From Lachnoanaerobaculum saburreum DSM 3986 (GTDB taxonomy: Bacteria; Bacillota; Clostridia; Lachnospirales; Lachnospiraceae): DNA of 64,000 nt. Below, in pieces: positions 24,501 through 33,734 of this stretch. Every line of letters begins with the position of its first letter. Position 1 is the stretch's first letter. Both the position numbers and the translations under genes were made by a program. Location of the stretch: the NCBI RefSeq assembly GCF_000185385.1, contig NZ_GL622296.1, positions 346,470 through 410,469 on the forward strand, read 5' to 3'. Below the pieces are notes generated by a model. The model searched no databases and was not told the DNA's origin. It worked only from the letters and a program-made list of their open reading frames with translations.

Positions 24501-24809
24501 ATGCGAAAACTTATAGCTAAATATCCAATTCTTTATTTGTCTAAGCAATACGACATTGGAGATGAACTGGTCGCAAACAATCCTGAAATGGTGAGTGCAT
24601 GGATTGAGGCAGGGACTGCCGAGTGGGTAGAGGATGAGGAATCTGCATCGGATGGTACTACAGATGAAAAATCAGAAGAGAAATTGCCACCTGCTAAAGC
24701 AATTCCTGTAGTGGCAGAGGCAGGACTTGCAGGTGATGCAGTAGGTTCAGAGACAGATGAAAATCTTGTAGGTAAGATACCGAAGACACCTGTAAGGAGC
24801 AGAAAGTAG
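24501..24809 (+). CDS. Small head protein, function unknown
   Basis: 102 residues, with GGAGG ahead. The N-terminal 45 residues look folded (KYPILYLSKQYDIGDELVAN; MVSAWIEAGTAEWVE) and the remainder is an acidic, low-complexity tail (VEDEESASDGTTDEKSEEKL) ending in basic KTPVRSRK. Comparable proteins occur between decoration and connector genes in related phages. No defined role. Confidence 0.7.
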   Translation: MRKLIAKYPILYLSKQYDIGDELVANNPEMVSAWIEAGTAEWVEDEESASDGTTDEKSEEKLPPAKAIPVVAEAGLAGDAVGSETDENLVGKIPKTPVRSRK

Positions 24810-24815
24810 GTATTG

Positions 24816-25151
24816 ATGCAAAGGAAGTCATTCAAAGAAATTTTAAATCAGGATATTGAGAATGTATTCCTTAACACCTTGGAGTTTGCAGATATCCATA
24901 ATGTAGATGGAAAAGATATGCCGGTGCAGGTAGATGATAATGAGGTTATAGAGAGAGAAAAAAAGGCAAAGTCTAATATGGACGGAGTATATGTTAAGCA
25001 AAAGTTGATTTATGTGAAAGCGAAGGACTTTGGATCATTGCCTGCAATCGGAAGGCAAATCATGCTTGACGGTAAGCGATATTTAATTACTGACTCTACA
25101 GATGAGTATGGTATTTATACGATAACATTGGAAGGGAATAGGAGCAAATGA
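24816..25151 (+). CDS. Head-tail connector/head-closure-like protein
   Basis: 111 residues from ATG at 24816 (weak ribosome site; TTG at 24813 possible). Features: KSFKEILNQDIENVFLNTLE, then FADIHNVDGKDMPVQVDD and YVKAKDFGSLPAIGRQIMLD, matching small head-closure proteins that recur upstream of minor tail proteins. It overlaps the next gene by 4 bases. Confidence 0.75.
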   Translation: MQRKSFKEILNQDIENVFLNTLEFADIHNVDGKDMPVQVDDNEVIEREKKAKSNMDGVYVKQKLIYVKAKDFGSLPAIGRQIMLDGKRYLITDSTDEYGIYTITLEGNRSK

Positions 25152-25762
25152 TTGAGTTTGGTATTGATGAGGTTAGCCTTTCAAGGGTCAGAGCTAAACT
25201 TTTGTTGTTCGAAAATCAAGTGCCTAATGTTATAAAAAAAGCCTTAAACGCTACTGCCAGAGATGCAAAGACAGCTCTGGCAGATAAAGCGAGGGAGACG
25301 TATGCTGTAAAATCTCCAAGATTTAAAAAAGCAATTAGGCAGAAAAATGCAACCGCTTCAAATCTTGTTGCGACTTTAAAGATAACAGGAAAGGCTACTG
25401 CACTATCGGATTTTAAATATAGAAGGCATAGCGGTGGAGCAAGTGCAAGGGGTAAGTTGTATAAAGATGGAGCTTTAAAGGACTTGTCATTGAACGATAA
25501 GTTAAAAGCATTTGTTGTGAAGTATCATTCAGGACATGTAGCTGTAGTGAGGAGAGACCCACCTAATAAATATACAAATGGTATATCTAAGAGAAAAGAA
25601 ACCGGTGGAGATACTACTAAATTAAAAGAATTTTACAGCCCATCAATCCCTAGAATGATTGGAAATGAGTTAAAAGTATATGGCATCGTCAAGCCTAAGA
25701 TACAAGAAAGCTTGAAGAAACATATCAATAGGGAAACGAGTAGAATTTTCAGAGGTAGATAA
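25148..25762 (+). CDS. Minor tail protein, gpZ-like (tail completion)
   Basis: 204 residues. The N-terminal pattern VPNVIKKALNATARDAKTAL with later AVKSPRFKKAIRQKNAT and RNKL-type basic segments resembles lambda gpZ/prophage minor tail Z proteins. Very basic overall. Placed between head-closure and tail-terminator genes, as expected. Confidence 0.8.
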   Translation: MIEFGIDEVSLSRVRAKLLLFENQVPNVIKKALNATARDAKTALADKARETYAVKSPRFKKAIRQKNATASNLVATLKITGKATALSDFKYRRHSGGASARGKLYKDGALKDLSLNDKLKAFVVKYHSGHVAVVRRDPPNKYTNGISKRKETGGDTTKLKEFYSPSIPRMIGNELKVYGIVKPKIQESLKKHINRETSRIFRGR

Positions 25763-26238
25763 TGACAGCAGGAAATCTTCAAAAAGAGTTGATGAAAGAT
25801 ATCGGTGGTATTTTTGAGAAAGATTTATTTAAAGATTCTCTTGGTAAGTATGGCTCACTAAATATATATGCACAGAATCTTCCAATACGAGAAGATGAGG
25901 ATGCACCGGATCCTGTTCCATATATTATCGTGAGGATTTTAGATGGCAAGATAAAAGGATGGGTGGAAGCACAGGAAGTTCAGGTAATGCTAATTCTTGG
26001 ATGTTTTGATGATAATTTGAACAATGATGGCCATGAGACATTGCTTGAATTAATTCAGAAAATTAGTGAGCGATTTTTGAAAAATCCTATCTTGGCAAAT
26101 CAGTTTGTATTTTTAAATGATGAACAGCATCCATTTGAGTGGGCTCTTCAGGAAGAGGAGTCATTCCCATATTTTTTCGGAGCTATCAGCATGACTTTTA
26201 AGACAGCAGCTATAAGAACGGAGGATAAATACGCATGA
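25762..26238 (+). CDS. Tail terminator-like protein
   Basis: 158 residues; TAATG overlap with the previous gene. Contains YIIVRILDGKIKGWVEAQEV, VQVMLILGCFDDNLNNDGHE and FFGAISMTFKTAAI, an alpha/beta pattern that fits phage tail-terminator or neck proteins by position. Family assignment by context only. Confidence 0.7.
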   Translation: MTAGNLQKELMKDIGGIFEKDLFKDSLGKYGSLNIYAQNLPIREDEDAPDPVPYIIVRILDGKIKGWVEAQEVQVMLILGCFDDNLNNDGHETLLELIQKISERFLKNPILANQFVFLNDEQHPFEWALQEEESFPYFFGAISMTFKTAAIRTEDKYA

Positions 26239-26555
26239 GTGAACTGAAGAAAACAATAACAGAACCGGTGGAAGAAGAGGTAAGAGCACTTATACCTACA
26301 TCCCAACCCAAAGAAGTGGAAACACTTGTTTATGTTGGTCCTACAATAATAGGTGTAGCAAGTCACAATACTATATTCAATAATGGTCTACCGGATAATT
26401 TAAAGGCGGCAATTGATAAAGAGCCTGCATTTAAGGGATTAGTTATTCCTGTAAACAGGCTTGCAGATGCACTAAAAGAAATTGAGACGAAGTCAGGAGC
26501 AACATTCTCATTATATGAAAAGGTTGCAGATTATAAATTACAGGAGGATAGTTAA
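26235..26555 (+). CDS. Hypothetical protein preceding the tail sheath
   Basis: 106 residues; ATGA overlap upstream and TAATG overlap downstream. Contains KEVETLVYVGPTIIGVASHN and KGLVIPVNRLADALKEIETK. A protein of this kind regularly precedes the sheath gene in Clostridia myophages; its role is unknown. Confidence 0.75.
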   Translation: MSELKKTITEPVEEEVRALIPTSQPKEVETLVYVGPTIIGVASHNTIFNNGLPDNLKAAIDKEPAFKGLVIPVNRLADALKEIETKSGATFSLYEKVADYKLQEDS

Positions 26556-28015
26556 TGGCTTATAATCACGGAATAAGGATTGAGGAACAGGCAACAAGTA
26601 TTGTTGCTCCAATTACAGGAAGTGCAGGACTACAGGTTGTAATTGGAACTGCACCGATAAATCTTGCAAAAGACCCATATAGTGTTACTAATGTACCACT
26701 GATTGCATATAGCTTTTCAGAGGCAGCGAGTCAGCTTGGATACAGTGATGATTTTAAAAAATTCACTCTCTGTCAAAGTATGGATGCAAGTTTCAGGATT
26801 TTTAATGTGGCTCCAATTATTTTTATTAATGTATTGGATCCTAAAAAGCACAAAAAAGATAATACAGAGGCTTCAGTAAATGTGGTTGCAAAGCAGGCAA
26901 AGCTTGAAGAAGATGGGATTCTTATTGATACTTTAGTGGTTAAAGATGGGGCTGCTACGCTTGTAAAAAATGAAGATTATATTACAAGTTTTACTGATGA
27001 TGGAAAAGTACTGGTATCTCTGATTGAGGGAAGTTCACATGCAGGAGCAAGTACATTAACAGTAAAGTCCACAAGTATAGATCCTTCGGCTGTAAAGGCT
27101 AAGGACGTAATTGGTGGATATGATGCAGCTACAGACAAAGAAAGTGGGCTTGAGCTTATTAGACAGGTATATCCGAGGTTCAACATGACACCCGGTCTTT
27201 TACTTGCACCGGGATGGTCGCAAATACCTGAAGTAGGAATTGTTTTGGGAAGCAAGTGTTCGGAAATCAATGGAGTATTCAGTTGTGAATGTGTCCTTGA
27301 TTTAGACAGCAGTAGTACCGGAGCAAAGAAGTACAGTGCAGTTGGAGAGTGGAAAAATAAAAACGGATATACAAATAAACATAGCGTTGTGCTATGGCCA
27401 CAAGTAAAGGTTGGTAAGAAGCAGTACGCATTTTCGGCAATATTTGCAGCACTTACTGCTTATACAGATGCAATTAATGATGATGTTCCAAATCTTTCAC
27501 CTTCAAATAAGATGGCAAAAATCACAGGTCTGGTACTTGATGACGGAACAGAGGTAACACTTGATCAGAATCAGGCAAATCTACTTAACAGCCAGGGTGT
27601 TATCACAGCAATTAATGTTAATGGTTGGAGAACATGGGGAAATAATACAGCAGCATATCCCGGAGTGACAGACCCTAAAGACAGATGGTTCTGCTGTAGA
27701 AGGTTTTTTTCATGGTGGGGTAACAGCTTTATTATGACATATTTCCAGAAAGTGGATGACCCTGCAAATTATCGTTTAATTGAATCAATTGTCGATAGTG
27801 AGAATATCAGAGGAAATTCATATGTGTCACAGAGCAAGTGTGCAGGCGCAAGGATTGTATTTGAGGAAAAGGATAATCAAATAACGGATATACTGAATGG
27901 TAAGATTAAATTCCGTCAATATCTGGCACCTTATACACCGGCAGAGGATATCCTTAATGTTTTGGAGTTTGATCCAAGCATGCTTGCAGCAGCAATAAGT
28001 GGAGGAGGTAATTAA
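26555..28015 (+). CDS. Contractile tail sheath protein (P2 gpFI-like)
   Basis: 486 residues. Typical sheath start MAYNHGIRIEEQATSIVAPI, TAPINLAKDPYSVTNVPLI, and C-terminal signatures VNGWRTWGNNTAAYPG, DRWFCCRRFFSWWGNSFI and KIKFRQYLAPYTPAEDILNV. Sheath subunits contract around the tube during infection, so this gene defines the phage as a myovirus. Confidence 0.95.
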   Translation: MAYNHGIRIEEQATSIVAPITGSAGLQVVIGTAPINLAKDPYSVTNVPLIAYSFSEAASQLGYSDDFKKFTLCQSMDASFRIFNVAPIIFINVLDPKKHKKDNTEASVNVVAKQAKLEEDGILIDTLVVKDGAATLVKNEDYITSFTDDGKVLVSLIEGSSHAGASTLTVKSTSIDPSAVKAKDVIGGYDAATDKESGLELIRQVYPRFNMTPGLLLAPGWSQIPEVGIVLGSKCSEINGVFSCECVLDLDSSSTGAKKYSAVGEWKNKNGYTNKHSVVLWPQVKVGKKQYAFSAIFAALTAYTDAINDDVPNLSPSNKMAKITGLVLDDGTEVTLDQNQANLLNSQGVITAINVNGWRTWGNNTAAYPGVTDPKDRWFCCRRFFSWWGNSFIMTYFQKVDDPANYRLIESIVDSENIRGNSYVSQSKCAGARIVFEEKDNQITDILNGKIKFRQYLAPYTPAEDILNVLEFDPSMLAAAISGGGN

Positions 28016-28017
28016 TT

Positions 28018-28545
28018 ATGGCAGGAGTTCTTGGGATACCGGGAGTGATTAACAATTTCAATCTTTATTATAAAGGAACTGCTCTTGTGGGATTGACAGG
28101 TGAGATAACTCTCCCTGATTTTGAAGGAACAACGGAGACGCTTAGCGGACCGGGCATACTTGGAGAAATAGAAGAGGTTGTAATCGGAGCTTTCGGAAGT
28201 ATGGAGCTTGAAATTCCATTCCGTATACTTGATGAGGATGCTTTTAGCCTTATGTCTCCAACAGAAACTCTTGACTTAACTCTTAGAGCAAGTGAACAAT
28301 ATACGGTAAAGAGTACCGGTGGAATAGATACTAAGGGAATGAGAGTTGTAGTCAGGGGAAGGCAAAAGAAGCTTACAGGGGGAACTATTAAGCAGGGCGG
28401 AGCAATGGATGCCTCTGTTACTGTTGAGGTGGCATATATCATGATAGAGCTTGATGGTAAAAAGAGAGTTGAACTTGATAAGCTTAATAATGTTTATAAA
28501 GTCAATGATAGAGATTTGTTGGCGAAGATTAGAAGTCAGTGCTAA
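28018..28545 (+). CDS. Tail tube protein (P2 gpFII-like)
   Basis: 175 residues, 2 bases after the sheath stop with GGAGGAGG ahead. Features: NNFNLYYKGTALVGLTGEIT, LPDFEGTTETLSGPGILGEI and MRVVVRGRQKKLTGGTIKQG, as in P2-type major tail tube proteins. It forms the inner tube inside the sheath. Confidence 0.93.
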   Translation: MAGVLGIPGVINNFNLYYKGTALVGLTGEITLPDFEGTTETLSGPGILGEIEEVVIGAFGSMELEIPFRILDEDAFSLMSPTETLDLTLRASEQYTVKSTGGIDTKGMRVVVRGRQKKLTGGTIKQGGAMDASVTVEVAYIMIELDGKKRVELDKLNNVYKVNDRDLLAKIRSQC

Positions 28546-28556
28546 AGGAGACAGAT

Positions 28557-28919
28557 ATGGCAGATAGAGATAAAGTAGTTAATGTATCAGTTGCTCAGGA
28601 TATTACTGTAGAGGGTCCTAACTCTGAAAATTCTATGGTGATTACTTTTTCAAGAAAGTACAACTATGAGGGCGAGGAATATGGACAGGTAGATTTAAGT
28701 GGATTAGAGGATATGACTGCAACCGATATGATTGCAGCAAATAAAATACTGGAAAAAAGTGGAAGCTTCTCATTCTTACCTGAGATGTCACTTGAATATG
28801 CTTGTATCATATCAGCAAGAGCAACAAAGATGCCTTTAGAATTTTTTCAAAGATTACATCCAAGGGATGCTATCAAGGTAAAAAATAAGGTAACCTCTTT
28901 TTTTTACGGAGAGGGATAA
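28557..28919 (+). CDS. Tail assembly chaperone, short form (gpE-like)
   Basis: 120 residues from ATG at 28557 after AAAGGAGACAG; the in-frame codons before it lack a ribosome site. Contains TFSRKYNYEGEEYGQVDLSG and EYACIISARATKMPLEFFQR, as in Mu gp41/P2 gpE-type chaperones. It ends VTSFFYGEG at a TAA, but an eight-T run just before lets ribosomes slip into a second frame (next entry). Short and long forms help the tape measure and tube assemble. Confidence 0.9.
   Translation: MADRDKVVNVSVAQDITVEGPNSENSMVITFSRKYNYEGEEYGQVDLSGLEDMTATDMIAANKILEKSGSFSFLPEMSLEYACIISARATKMPLEFFQRLHPRDAIKVKNKVTSFFYGEG
28898..28905 (+). promoter_or_regulatory. Slippery site for -1 ribosomal frameshift
   Basis: In the zero frame the codons are TCT TTT TTT TAC. 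The eight T bases (28898-28905) allow both tRNA-Phe to re-pair one base back, after which TTA is read. The -1 frame is then open to 29095, in the arrangement known for P2 E/E' and lambda G/GT. Confidence 0.85.
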
Positions 28920-29095
28920 GACCTGAAGATGGTAAAAATTTAAGAAAAATTGCAATACAGCTTGCTATGTCATTACAGACAGGGATTGATTATTTTCTAT
29001 CCCTGTCTGTTTTTGAATTGATAGAAATAGCAGAGGAGGTGGAAGAGATTGGCAGGAAGCAGCGAGCAAGAGCTGGCAATTCGAATCGCAGGTAA
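28904..29095 (+). CDS. Tail assembly chaperone, frameshift extension (gpE'-like)
   Basis: After a -1 shift at the T run the reading continues LRRGIRPEDGKNLRKIAIQL, then SLSVFELIEIAEEVEEIGRK, ending at TAA 29093-29095. This adds about 64 residues, making a fusion of about 180. The added part is helical with the acidic EIAEEVEEIGRKQR typical of chaperone extensions. It has no start codon with a ribosome site of its own. It overlaps the tape-measure start by 47 bases. Expression by frameshift is inferred from family behaviour and from the open frame. Confidence 0.82.
   Translation, partial: LRRGIRPEDGKNLRKIAIQLAMSLQTGIDYFLSLSVFELIEIAEEVEEIGRKQRARAGNSNRR
28975..29010 (+). other. Perfect 11-bp hairpin inside the frameshift extension
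   Basis: ACAGACAGGGA (28975-28985) and TCCCTGTCTGT (29000-29010) are perfectly complementary with a 14-base loop, then TTTTTG. It lies about 70 bases after the slip site. It may stimulate frameshifting, act as a weak terminator, or set relative tape-measure expression. Confidence 0.6.
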
Positions 29096-32000
29096 AGTAG
29101 AGAACTCTTTGAAGCAGAGCCTTGGCATGACTGAAGATGGGATTAGTCACCTTGCAGGAATGGCAAAAAAGGCAGCTGTTATGATCACTGGAGCATTTGC
29201 TGCAATAAAGGTTGGACAATTTATTGGAGATGCGGTCAGTGAGTATTCTGAATTCGAACAGTCAATGGCAAATACAGCAGGTATAGCCGGTGCTACTGAA
29301 AGTGAATATGAAAAACTGTCAAAAGCTGCAAGAGAAGCAGGAAAAGCCACCACCTTCACTGCATCTGAAGCCGCTGATGCATTGGGATATATGGCACTTG
29401 CGGGTTGGAATGTGGAGACCAGCACAAAAGCACTTACTCCTGTCTTAAAGCTTGCAGAGGCTACACAGGCAGACTTGGCAACCACAAGTGATCAGGTCAC
29501 TGATTCAATGAGTGCAATGGGAGTCGGTATAGACGAACTTCAAGAATATCTTGATGTAGTAGTTATGACAAATAATAAGGCAAATACAACTTCTGCAGCA
29601 TTGATGGAAGCAATGATTGGGTGTGGTGGTGCCGCTAGGGCATCAGGCATGGATTTCAAGGAGACTGCAACCGCTCTTGGTATACTTGCGAATAATGGTG
29701 TAAAGGGTGCAGAGGCAGGTACTGCCCTGAACTCAATGTTGGTGCGTATTTCCACCAAAGATGCGGCAAAGGCGGCATTTAAGGAGCTTGGTGTCGCTGT
29801 CTATGATAATACCGGTAAAATGAGAGATATGCGTCAAATCCTTATTGATTTGAATGGTGCGATGTCAGGTCTGACAGAGGAAGAGAAGAATAACTATATG
29901 GCAGCCATTGCCGGAACAAACTACTACTCAAAGTTTGGATATCTCCTTGATGGTGTAAAAGAAGGTGTAGACGGTACGGCTTCAGCATGGGATGCACTAT
30001 CAGATAACCTTAATAATTCCGAAGGTGCACTGGATGAAATGGATAAAAAGGTCACAAACACCTTGAAGGGTGCAATGGCAAGAATGGGCAGTGCTGTAAG
30101 TGATCTGAAAATATCAATGATTGAAGCCTTTGGACCACATGCGATAAAAATAATGGATGGATTTTCCAATACTATTCCTAAGATTACTGAAAACTTTGTC
30201 GGAATGATAAATAAACTCCCAATAGATGAGTTTATGACAGGTGTAGGTAATATGACTACAGGTGTCATGGATTTCTTGGTGGCGGTCACAGGCGGTGAAG
30301 GAGATATAAATTCTTTCAGCACAATGATGGAGGAAAGCTTTGGAATTAAGTTGCCTGATTCAGTAAGAAGTGCCATTGAAGTGGCTCAGGATTTCATCAG
30401 TAAAGGTCAGGAAGTGGCAGATTTTCTGATAGGGACACTTGAAAGTGCGGTCACCGGGGTAGCAGAAAAAATCTCGGAAAACGAGCCTGCAATCCAAAGT
30501 GTTATAGATTTAGCAAGTGATTTAAAGGACAGGTTATTCGAAGCTTTTGATAATGCCAAGCCTACGATTACATATATAGCCGAAACGGCTATTCCAAATA
30601 TTACGGACGCACTTCTTAAAGTGGTAGGAGGTGCCGCAAATGTGGTGGATGCATTTGTAGAATGGGATGGATTCTTGCCTACAATCACTGCAATAGGTGC
30701 AGCAGTCGGAGCTGTTAAATTTTATCAGCTTGTAACAGGTATTTATTCTGCTGCAAAGGCTATGACAATTTTAAATATTGCAAAAGCAAAGGACATTGCA
30801 GCAACAATATATATCAATGGATTATATGCTCAAGATCATATTCTGACAGGAATATCAATTGCTAAGAAATATGCCCTCATTGTTTCAGAAAAAGCACACA
30901 CTGTTGCACAGTGGGCAAGTATAACTGCAACAGCAGCTTGGAATACTGTGGCAGGCATTGGTGCAACAGTGACAAGTGCACTTGGTGCGGCATTTGCTTT
31001 TTTAACTAGTCCTATAGGTTTGGTGATTTTGGCAATAGGTGCGATTATTGCTATCGGAGTTTTACTTTGGAAGAACTGGGATACGGTAAAGGAAAAGGCA
31101 GGACAGCTTGGATCATGGCTTGGTGAGAAGTTTAATGCCATTAAAGAATCTGTTGGGAATGCTATAGAAAGTTTTAAGAATAAATTCCCTGTTGCTTTTG
31201 CATTCATTGAAGGAGTCTTTAATGGATGGAAGGCGACAATAGATGGAGTTATTGGTGGAGTAAAACAGGTATTTCAAGGAGTCATAGACTTTGTGCAAGG
31301 AGTTTTTACAGGCAACTGGTCGCAAGCTCTTGAAGGATTGAAAGGTATCTTCTCAGGTGCATTTGGTGCATTGAGTTCTCTTGCCCTTGCACCACTTAAT
31401 GCAGTGAAAGGAGTTGTTGTTGGTGCTCTTAGTGCAATAAATGTGGCTACAAATGGCAAGTTGTCAGAAATAAAATCATTTTTTACTACTCACTTAGAGG
31501 GTGCAAAGAACACAGTGGTTGGCATACTTGATGGAATAAAGAATGCATTTAGTGAAAAGCTTGAAGCGGCAAAAAACATTGTGTCTGGTGCAGTAAATGC
31601 AATAAAAGGATTTTTTAACTTTAAATGGGAACTACCCAAGCTAAAAATGCCGCATTTTTCAATAAAGGGAGATTTCAGCCTTGCACCACCAAAGGTACCT
31701 ACTATGGGAGTAGAATGGTACAAAGATGGTGGAATAATGACCAGTCCCACAATGTTTGGAATAAATGGGAATAGTGCTATGGTAGGTGGAGAGGCAGGAG
31801 CTGAAGCAATACTTCCGTTGTCAGATCTGTGGAGTAAAATGGGTGGATTTATTGACAGTGCAATAGGTGCATCTGTAAAACTTCTCGCAGAGCGCATTGA
31901 AGACTTACAGATGGGAACAAACAGGGTTCCACTATCAACACTGAGTGATCGAATAGCTACTTCAGGATATGAGGTCGAAGATGCAGGTCGTGACAACGGA

Positions 32001-32150
32001 GCGGTGTCAATAAACTATGCACCTGTATATCACTTTGAAGGGGCAGCACCAACAAAAGATGATATTGTTCAAGCAGAGAAAGAATCACAGTCTGAATTTG
32101 ATAAAAAGATGGAGCAATGGCTTAAAAGAAAAAGAAGGACTAACTTTTAG
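29049..32150 (+). CDS. Tail tape measure protein, TP901 type
   Basis: 1033 residues from TTG at 29049 with GAGGAGGTGG upstream. Residues 55-330 form the PhageMin_Tail domain (SEFEQSMANTAGIAGATESE; GKATTFTASEAADALGYMAL; AGTALNSMLVRISTKDAAKA). Hydrophobic helices follow around 640-680 (AFAFLTSPIGLVILAIGAII). Near the C-terminus MVGGEAGAEAILPLSDLWSK is a usual tape-measure ending. Its length sets tail length, here about 150 nm if 1.5 angstroms per residue holds. Confidence 0.95.
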   Translation: MAGSSEQELAIRIAGKVENSLKQSLGMTEDGISHLAGMAKKAAVMITGAFAAIKVGQFIGDAVSEYSEFEQSMANTAGIAGATESEYEKLSKAAREAGKATTFTASEAADALGYMALAGWNVETSTKALTPVLKLAEATQADLATTSDQVTDSMSAMGVGIDELQEYLDVVVMTNNKANTTSAALMEAMIGCGGAARASGMDFKETATALGILANNGVKGAEAGTALNSMLVRISTKDAAKAAFKELGVAVYDNTGKMRDMRQILIDLNGAMSGLTEEEKNNYMAAIAGTNYYSKFGYLLDGVKEGVDGTASAWDALSDNLNNSEGALDEMDKKVTNTLKGAMARMGSAVSDLKISMIEAFGPHAIKIMDGFSNTIPKITENFVGMINKLPIDEFMTGVGNMTTGVMDFLVAVTGGEGDINSFSTMMEESFGIKLPDSVRSAIEVAQDFISKGQEVADFLIGTLESAVTGVAEKISENEPAIQSVIDLASDLKDRLFEAFDNAKPTITYIAETAIPNITDALLKVVGGAANVVDAFVEWDGFLPTITAIGAAVGAVKFYQLVTGIYSAAKAMTILNIAKAKDIAATIYINGLYAQDHILTGISIAKKYALIVSEKAHTVAQWASITATAAWNTVAGIGATVTSALGAAFAFLTSPIGLVILAIGAIIAIGVLLWKNWDTVKEKAGQLGSWLGEKFNAIKESVGNAIESFKNKFPVAFAFIEGVFNGWKATIDGVIGGVKQVFQGVIDFVQGVFTGNWSQALEGLKGIFSGAFGALSSLALAPLNAVKGVVVGALSAINVATNGKLSEIKSFFTTHLEGAKNTVVGILDGIKNAFSEKLEAAKNIVSGAVNAIKGFFNFKWELPKLKMPHFSIKGDFSLAPPKVPTMGVEWYKDGGIMTSPTMFGINGNSAMVGGEAGAEAILPLSDLWSKMGGFIDSAIGASVKLLAERIEDLQMGTNRVPLSTLSDRIATSGYEVEDAGRDNGAVSINYAPVYHFEGAAPTKDDIVQAEKESQSEFDKKMEQWLKRKRRTNF

Positions 32151-32164
32151 AAAGGCAGGAGTAT

Positions 32165-32395
32165 ATGAGAGTATATACAACAATTCAAGGTCAAACATGG
32201 GACCAGATTGCATATGAGGTATATGGAAACGAATATATGTGTGACAAGATTATGGACTTAAATAGGGATAAACTTGATACTTTCATATTCCCTGCAGGAG
32301 TAAAGCTCATGCTACCTGATGAAGAAAATATAATCAGACAATCTGTGCCAAGTGACTATCCAACATGGAGGACTATGCTTAATGCAAAAGGCTAG
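32165..32395 (+). CDS. Tail protein X (gpX-like, LysM fold)
   Basis: 76 residues after AAAGGCAGGAG. MRVYTTIQGQTWDQIAYEVY and FPAGVKLMLPDEE are the LysM-like pattern of P2 gpX, a small hub/baseplate component. Overlaps the gpD-like start by 14 bases. Confidence 0.9.
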   Translation: MRVYTTIQGQTWDQIAYEVYGNEYMCDKIMDLNRDKLDTFIFPAGVKLMLPDEENIIRQSVPSDYPTWRTMLNAKG

Positions 32396-33416
32396 AAAAG
32401 TTACATATCAAATACTTTATGACGGAGTGGAGGTAGGTCTGTCAAGCCGATGTGAAAGTATATCGTATACCGACAATGATTCAGGAAGTGCAGATGAAAT
32501 CACGATAGATTTGGCTGACAGAAATGCTGCTTGGGCAATGGGCAAAGGTTTTGTCCCGGAAAAAGAGCATGACCTTGATGTAAGCATATTCTTTCACAAC
32601 ATGACAGGCACCAATACATATCAGAAGTATCACTGTGGAAACTTTACAATAGATGATATTACATATTCAGGTGGAAGCAGTGGACATAAATGCAGTATTA
32701 AAGGAATTTCCCTTCCGGCAAGTCAGGGCTTTCAGACAGGTAAAGTAAGCAAGACTTGGGAGAAGGTCACTGTGAAACAGATTGCAGAAGAGATAAAAGG
32801 TAAATATGGTATGACTGACCTCTATTTCTGGGCAGGGGAACCGATAATCGAAAAGATAGATCAGGAAGAGCAATCTGACAGTGAGTTCATATCAAAACTT
32901 TGTAATGACCAAGGTCTCTTTATAAAGATTTATAAAAAGGCTTTGGTTATCTTTGATAAGACTATTTATGAAGGAAGAGGTATAACTGCAACATACTCAG
33001 AGCACGACTTTGAAGAGTGGGCTTGGAATACAACTCTTGTAGGTACATATACCGGAGCAAAGATATCATACACACAGGTAGATAAAAATGCTAAAGATGA
33101 AAAGGAAAAAACAAAAGTTATATCTGTAACTGTCGGAGATGAAACAAGGCTTTTAATACTTAATGAAAAGGCTGACAGCAAGGAAGAAGCTGAGAGAATT
33201 GCAAAGGCAAAGGTTAACTCTGAAAATGAAAAGGCTGTAACTTTAGAGTTTACAGCTTTAGGAGATGCCAATATTGTGGCTTCATGCAATATAGAGGTAA
33301 AAGGCATGGGAAGGATTGACGGTAAGTACTATGTAACTAAGGTCAGCCATGAGCTGTCAGGAGGTTCGGGCCATAAGATGCAGGTTAGTGCCTACAAAAT
33401 ATTTGAACGATTATAG
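32382..33416 (+). CDS. Late control/tail hub protein D (gpD-like)
   Basis: 344 residues from ATG at 32382, with GGAGG 9 bases ahead, inside the end of the gpX-like gene. ESISYTDNDSGSADEITIDL, CSIKGISLPASQGFQTGKVS and SDSEFISKLCNDQGLFIKIY match P2 gpD-type hub proteins. It forms the central baseplate hub to which the spike attaches. Confidence 0.93.
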   Translation: MQKARKVTYQILYDGVEVGLSSRCESISYTDNDSGSADEITIDLADRNAAWAMGKGFVPEKEHDLDVSIFFHNMTGTNTYQKYHCGNFTIDDITYSGGSSGHKCSIKGISLPASQGFQTGKVSKTWEKVTVKQIAEEIKGKYGMTDLYFWAGEPIIEKIDQEEQSDSEFISKLCNDQGLFIKIYKKALVIFDKTIYEGRGITATYSEHDFEEWAWNTTLVGTYTGAKISYTQVDKNAKDEKEKTKVISVTVGDETRLLILNEKADSKEEAERIAKAKVNSENEKAVTLEFTALGDANIVASCNIEVKGMGRIDGKYYVTKVSHELSGGSGHKMQVSAYKIFERL

Positions 33417-33426
33417 GAGGCAGATA

Positions 33427-33726
33427 ATGATAAGAATAGGATTTGTAAGCAGTATTGGAAGTGGTGGAGTGTCTGTCACCTATCCGGATACCGGGAAAAC
33501 AACCACAGAACTTCCGGTATTGGCTTTTGCAGGGATAAAACAGACATTCGAAAAAGATGATGCAGTAGTGGTTGCCCACATGAGCAATGATAATTCAACG
33601 GCAGTAATTCTTGGGAAGTTTTACGCCGGAGACGATCCAAAGGCAGAGATAAATGTAAGTAATGGAGTATTAAATTTCAAAGACAAGTCGGGAAGTATCA
33701 GTTTAGCAGAGATTATTGCTAAGTAG
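33427..33726 (+). CDS. Baseplate spike/assembly protein V (gpV-like, short)
   Basis: 99 residues from ATG at 33427 behind TAGGAGGCAG. OB-fold pattern IRIGFVSSIGSGGVSVTYPD and LAFAGIKQTFEKDDAVVVAH, typical of phage gpV N-terminal domains. It is shorter than P2 gpV; the C-terminal spike helix is nearly absent. Confidence 0.85.
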   Translation: MIRIGFVSSIGSGGVSVTYPDTGKTTTELPVLAFAGIKQTFEKDDAVVVAHMSNDNSTAVILGKFYAGDDPKAEINVSNGVLNFKDKSGSISLAEIIAK

Positions 33727-33734
33727 GAGGACAA

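Noticed and set aside
29147..32000. Long minus-strand frames inside the tape-measure gene
   Set aside because: They are shadows caused by codon bias; no start sites or domain features.
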